From assembly GCA_022843345.1 (NCBI GenBank), contig JALHNW010000036.1, positions 1-10,352 on the forward strand: 10,352 nucleotides of DNA, in the 5' to 3' direction. Position numbers and translations under genes: made by a program. This document shows positions 8,455-10,352 of the stretch, one piece after another. The notes under the pieces were generated by a model. That model searched no databases, was not told the DNA's origin, and saw only the letters and a list, made by a program, of their open reading frames with translations. This DNA is from Rubritepida sp. (GTDB lineage Bacteria; Pseudomonadota; Alphaproteobacteria; Acetobacterales; Acetobacteraceae). Numbering within the stretch: position 1 is the first letter of the stretch; each line of letters opens with the position of its first letter.

Positions 8455-9465
8455 TTAGTGCCGCGTGCGCCCCGCGTCACCCCGCATGAGGCGCATAAGC
8501 ATGCCCTCGCGCAGGCCCCGGTCGGCCACGGTGAGCGCGCCGATCGGCCACAGGCGCCGGATGGCGGCGTAGACGGCGCAGCCCGGCAGCACGAAATCCG
8601 CCCGCTCCGGCCCCACGCAGGGATGGGCGGCGAGGCCGGCGCGCCCCATCTCGAACAGCCGGGCCAGGGCGGCGTCGGCCTGGTGGGCGGGCAGGCTGAC
8701 CCCGTCCACGAACTGGCGGCGGTAGCGCTGGAGGTCCAGCACCACGCCGGCCAGCGTGGTCACTGTGCCCGAGGTGCCGATGAGGCGCACGCCGCCGCGC
8801 GCGATCTCGCTGCGGATGCAGTGCAGCGCCTCGAAATGGGCCAACCGGGCGGTGACCTCCTCCACCACCTCCAGGAAGCCGTCGGTGGAGTAGCAATCCT
8901 CGCCCACGCGCTCGGCCAGCGTGACGACGCCGTAGGGGATGGAGGCGTAGCCGATCAGCTCCGGCCGGGGGCCGGTGCGGATCCAGGCGATCTCGGTCGA
9001 GCCGCCGCCGATGTCGAACAGCAGGGCGCGCCGGTCCCCGTGCTCCAGCAGGGGCGCGCAGGATTCCATCGCCAGCTCCGCCTCCTCGCGCGGGGTGATG
9101 ATGCGCGGGCGCAGCCCCGTCTCGGCGGCGACGCGGGCGAGGAAGAGGGCGCCGTTGGTGGCGCGCCGGCACGCCTCGGTCGCGACGGCGGCGAAGTGGC
9201 GCACGCGGCGGCGGGTGAGGCGCTCGGCGCAGGCGGCCATGGCGGCGATGGTGCGCTCCATCGCCGCGTCCGACAGGGCGCCGGTGCGCGCCAGCCCCTC
9301 GCCCAGGCGGACGATGCGCGAGAAGCTGTCCACCACGCGGAAGCCGCCGCGGGTGGGTGCGCCGACGAGCAGCCGGCAGTTGTTGGTGCCGAGGTCGAGC
9401 GCGGCGAAGAGCCCCGACACGTCCTCGGCCCCGCTCCGGGCGTCGAGGAGGGGTTGGGCGCGCAT
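8455..9465 (-). CDS. Ppx/GppA family exopolyphosphatase or pppGpp phosphatase, short form
   Basis: An actin/hsp70-like ASKHA-fold phosphatase that removes terminal phosphate from polyphosphate and/or converts pppGpp to ppGpp. P-loop 1 is FAALDLGTNNCRLLVG (about 20-35), acidic catalytic candidates are Glu127/Glu128 in ITPREEAEL, P-loop 2 is FDIGGGSTE (150-158), and IGTSGTVTTLAG and VADRGLREGML follow. At 336 residues it has only the two-lobed phosphatase core and lacks the C-terminal HD-like domain of E. coli Ppx or GppA (about 500 residues). Short forms are common in alphaproteobacteria. Ppx versus GppA activity cannot be decided from sequence. The start at ATG 9465 leaves a 19-residue lead before the core. 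GGGA just upstream is its only ribosome site and is part of an inverted repeat. The stop TAA abuts the rlmE start. Confidence 0.93.
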   Translation of the reverse strand: MRAQPLLDARSGAEDVSGLFAALDLGTNNCRLLVGAPTRGGFRVVDSFSRIVRLGEGLARTGALSDAAMERTIAAMAACAERLTRRRVRHFAAVATEACRRATNGALFLARVAAETGLRPRIITPREEAELAMESCAPLLEHGDRRALLFDIGGGSTEIAWIRTGPRPELIGYASIPYGVVTLAERVGEDCYSTDGFLEVVEEVTARLAHFEALHCIRSEIARGGVRLIGTSGTVTTLAGVVLDLQRYRRQFVDGVSLPAHQADAALARLFEMGRAGLAAHPCVGPERADFVLPGCAVYAAIRRLWPIGALTVADRGLREGMLMRLMRGDAGRTRH

Positions 9466-9532
9466 GTCATTCCCAGATGGCAGCTATCCCCGATGATCGG
9501 GGGTCTTGCCCTGCCGCGCAAGCGGGAATGAC
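9466..9532. repeat. Nested inverted-repeat element abutting the ppx start codon
   Basis: GTCATTCCC (9466-9474) and GGGAATGAC (9524-9532) are perfect 9-bp inverted arms. Between them lie CCCCG-ATGAT-CGGGG (9488-9502) and CCGC-GCAA-GCGG (9514-9525), the latter with a GNRA-type loop. The left arm touches the ppx ATG, and on the ppx strand it reads GGGAATGAC-ATG. GTCATTCCCGC-like ends resemble small dispersed repeats common in GC-rich proteobacteria, so this may be a REP-like element. It could also fold in ppx mRNA. No second intact copy is present in the window. Confidence 0.55.
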
Positions 9533-9537
9533 CGGGG

Positions 9538-9566
9538 CTTGCAGGGCGGCGGGGCCGATGCTATCT
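9538..9566 (+). promoter_or_regulatory. Candidate promoter for tRNA-Gln
   Basis: CTTGCA (9538-9543), a 17-nt spacer and CTATCT (9561-9566) match the alphaproteobacterial CTTGAC-N17-CTATAT consensus well, with correct spacing. A start near 9574 gives a leader of about 24 nt before the tRNA. It is the best promoter match in the window but not proven. Confidence 0.5.
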
Positions 9567-9597
9567 GCCCCGCCGACACAGCGATGCCGTGCCCTGC
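9541..9597. repeat. Second nested inverted repeat, abutting tRNA-Gln
   Basis: An inner perfect 9-bp pair CGGCGGGGC (9547-9555) / GCCCCGCCG (9567-9575) encloses 11 nt. An outer pair GCAGGGC (9541-9547) / GCCCTGC (9591-9597) shares one base with the inner arm and ends one base before the tRNA. The 11-nt centre contains the proposed tRNA -10 hexamer. It may be an operator-like palindrome, a stem-loop in the tRNA leader, or part of a repeat cluster with the neighbouring element. Confidence 0.5.
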
Positions 9598-9671
9598 TGG
9601 GGGATAGTTTAACGGTAGAACTTCCGACTCTGACTCGGACAGTCTTGGTTCGAATCCAGGTCCCCCAGCCA
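9598..9671 (+). tRNA. tRNA-Gln (anticodon CUG)
   Basis: The full cloverleaf can be traced over 74 nt. The acceptor arm TGGGGGA (9598-9604) pairs with TCCCCCA (9661-9667), followed by discriminator G and an encoded CCA. The anticodon stem TCCGA/TCGGA encloses loop CTCTGAC with U33 and anticodon CTG (9630-9632), reading CAG. The T arm contains GGTTCGAATCC. The weak first pair U1-A72 is typical of tRNA-Gln. It lies only 46 nt upstream of mepA. Confidence 0.97.
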
Positions 9672-9717
9672 TCTCCCCCTTGCGGCTTTCTCCCTGCCGG
9701 GGTCATCGTCCCGCACG

Positions 9718-10352
9718 ATGCGCTGGCTGCTCCTTCTCCTCCTCGCCGCCCTCCCCGCCCACGCCCAGCCCGCCGCCTGGGCCGCGGCACCCGGCCCCAC
9801 GCACGGCCCGGCCCGCTCCATCGGCGCGCCCGTATTGGGCTGCATCGCCGGCGCGGCGCCGCTGGCCCCCGAGGGCCCGGGCTGGCAGGCCGTGCGCCTG
9901 TCCCGCAACCGCCACTGGTCGCACCCCGAGACGGTGCGCTGGCTGCACGGCTTCGCCGCCCGCGCCCGCGCCGCCGGCCTGCCAGACCTGCTGGTGGGCG
10001 ACATGTCCCAGCCCCGCGGCGGCCCCATGCCCTTCGGCCACGCCTCCCACCAAACGGGGCTCGACGTGGACATCTGGCTGGACGTCACGCCCGGCCGCGG
10101 CGCCCTGTCGCGCCAGCAGCGCGAGGACTGGCCGGTCCCCTCCCTCGTCCTGCCCGACCAGTCCGGGCTGGACCCCGCGCGCTTCACCCCGGCGCATGAG
10201 CGCCTGATCCGCCTGGCCGCCGAATCGCCGGGCGTGGACCGCGTGCTGGTCAACCACGGCATCAAGCGCGGCCTGTGCGCGCGCCACCCCGGCGCGCCCT
10301 GGCTGCGCGTCCTGCGCCCGTGGCGCGGGCATGACAGCCACATGCACGTGCG
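9718..10352 (+). CDS. mepA: Penicillin-insensitive murein endopeptidase (M74), C-terminus beyond the window
   Basis: Periplasmic zinc peptidase that cuts D-Ala-meso-DAP cross-links in peptidoglycan. The frame is open to the window edge with 211 codons; E. coli MepA has 274, so about 60 residues are missing. Residues 1-16 (MRWLLLLLLAALPAHA) are a signal peptide cut before Gln17. Family blocks appear in order: GCIAGAAPL, WQAVRLSRNRHWSHPE, LLVGDMSQPRGG, GHASHQTGLDVDIWL, VLVNHGIKRGLC, WLRVLRPWRGHDSHMHV. His108, His111, Asp118, His205, His208 and His210 correspond to the metal and active-site residues of E. coli MepA (His110, 113, Asp120, His206, 209, 211). The start at ATG 9718 is chosen because it gives the signal peptide; the ribosome site is weak. 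No clear terminator separates it from tRNA-Gln, so read-through from the tRNA promoter is possible. Confidence 0.93.
   Translation, partial: MRWLLLLLLAALPAHAQPAAWAAAPGPTHGPARSIGAPVLGCIAGAAPLAPEGPGWQAVRLSRNRHWSHPETVRWLHGFAARARAAGLPDLLVGDMSQPRGGPMPFGHASHQTGLDVDIWLDVTPGRGALSRQQREDWPVPSLVLPDQSGLDPARFTPAHERLIRLAAESPGVDRVLVNHGIKRGLCARHPGAPWLRVLRPWRGHDSHMHV

Noticed and set aside
9598..9714. tRNA-Gln as an integration site with an att repeat
   Set aside because: I found no second copy of the tRNA 3' end and no integrase or phage gene. The GGTCAT-CG-TCCCGC resemblance is too short to be an att site.

Overview
The window is about 10.4 kb of very GC-rich DNA. Its protein types point to an alphaproteobacterium, most likely of the Rhodospirillales/Acetobacteraceae (Roseomonas-like). 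The signs are a class I PHA synthase, an RsmB-type methyltransferase with an alphaproteobacterial look, a ppx-rlmE-guaB gene run, and promoter-like CTTGCA-N17-CTAnnT elements. The genus is an inference from protein flavour, not a database result. The window is densely coded: no stretch over 300 bases lacks a gene, and all longer ORFs not listed here read as antisense shadows produced by high GC.

Left part (1-2634): a truncated lipoprotein gene runs leftward and is divergent from phaC, which makes polyhydroxyalkanoate. After phaC come a 7-bp hairpin and then a gene for a small exported class I cytochrome c. A perfect 9-bp inverted repeat sits between this gene and the next, convergent one.

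Middle part (2620-5977): the genes run leftward. HAD type II (haloacid dehalogenase-like), rsmB (16S rRNA m5C methyltransferase) and a GNAT N-acetyltransferase form a tight, translationally coupled operon with ATGA and GTGA overlaps. A 73-nt gap with two small hairpins precedes a GPP34 (GOLPH3-like) gene on the same strand.

Right part (5978-9465): a small rightward gene encodes an exported Arg/Glu-rich protein. Its 3' end overlaps guaB (IMP dehydrogenase) by 16 bp in a convergent arrangement. Upstream of guaB on the same strand are rlmE (23S rRNA 2'-O-methyltransferase) and a short Ppx/GppA phosphatase, whose stop codon abuts the rlmE start.

Far right (9466-10352): a 132-bp intergenic region is almost entirely made of two inverted-repeat structures. 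One abuts the ppx start codon and the other abuts tRNA-Gln(CUG). A promoter-like element lies across the second. After the tRNA comes mepA, a murein endopeptidase truncated by the window edge.

Most of this is core genome (translation, purine synthesis, storage polymer, cell wall). I see no phage, transposon, CRISPR or defence system. The least explained elements are the paired inverted repeats around the ppx/tRNA-Gln junction, the bacterial GPP34 protein, and the charged small exported protein overlapping guaB.
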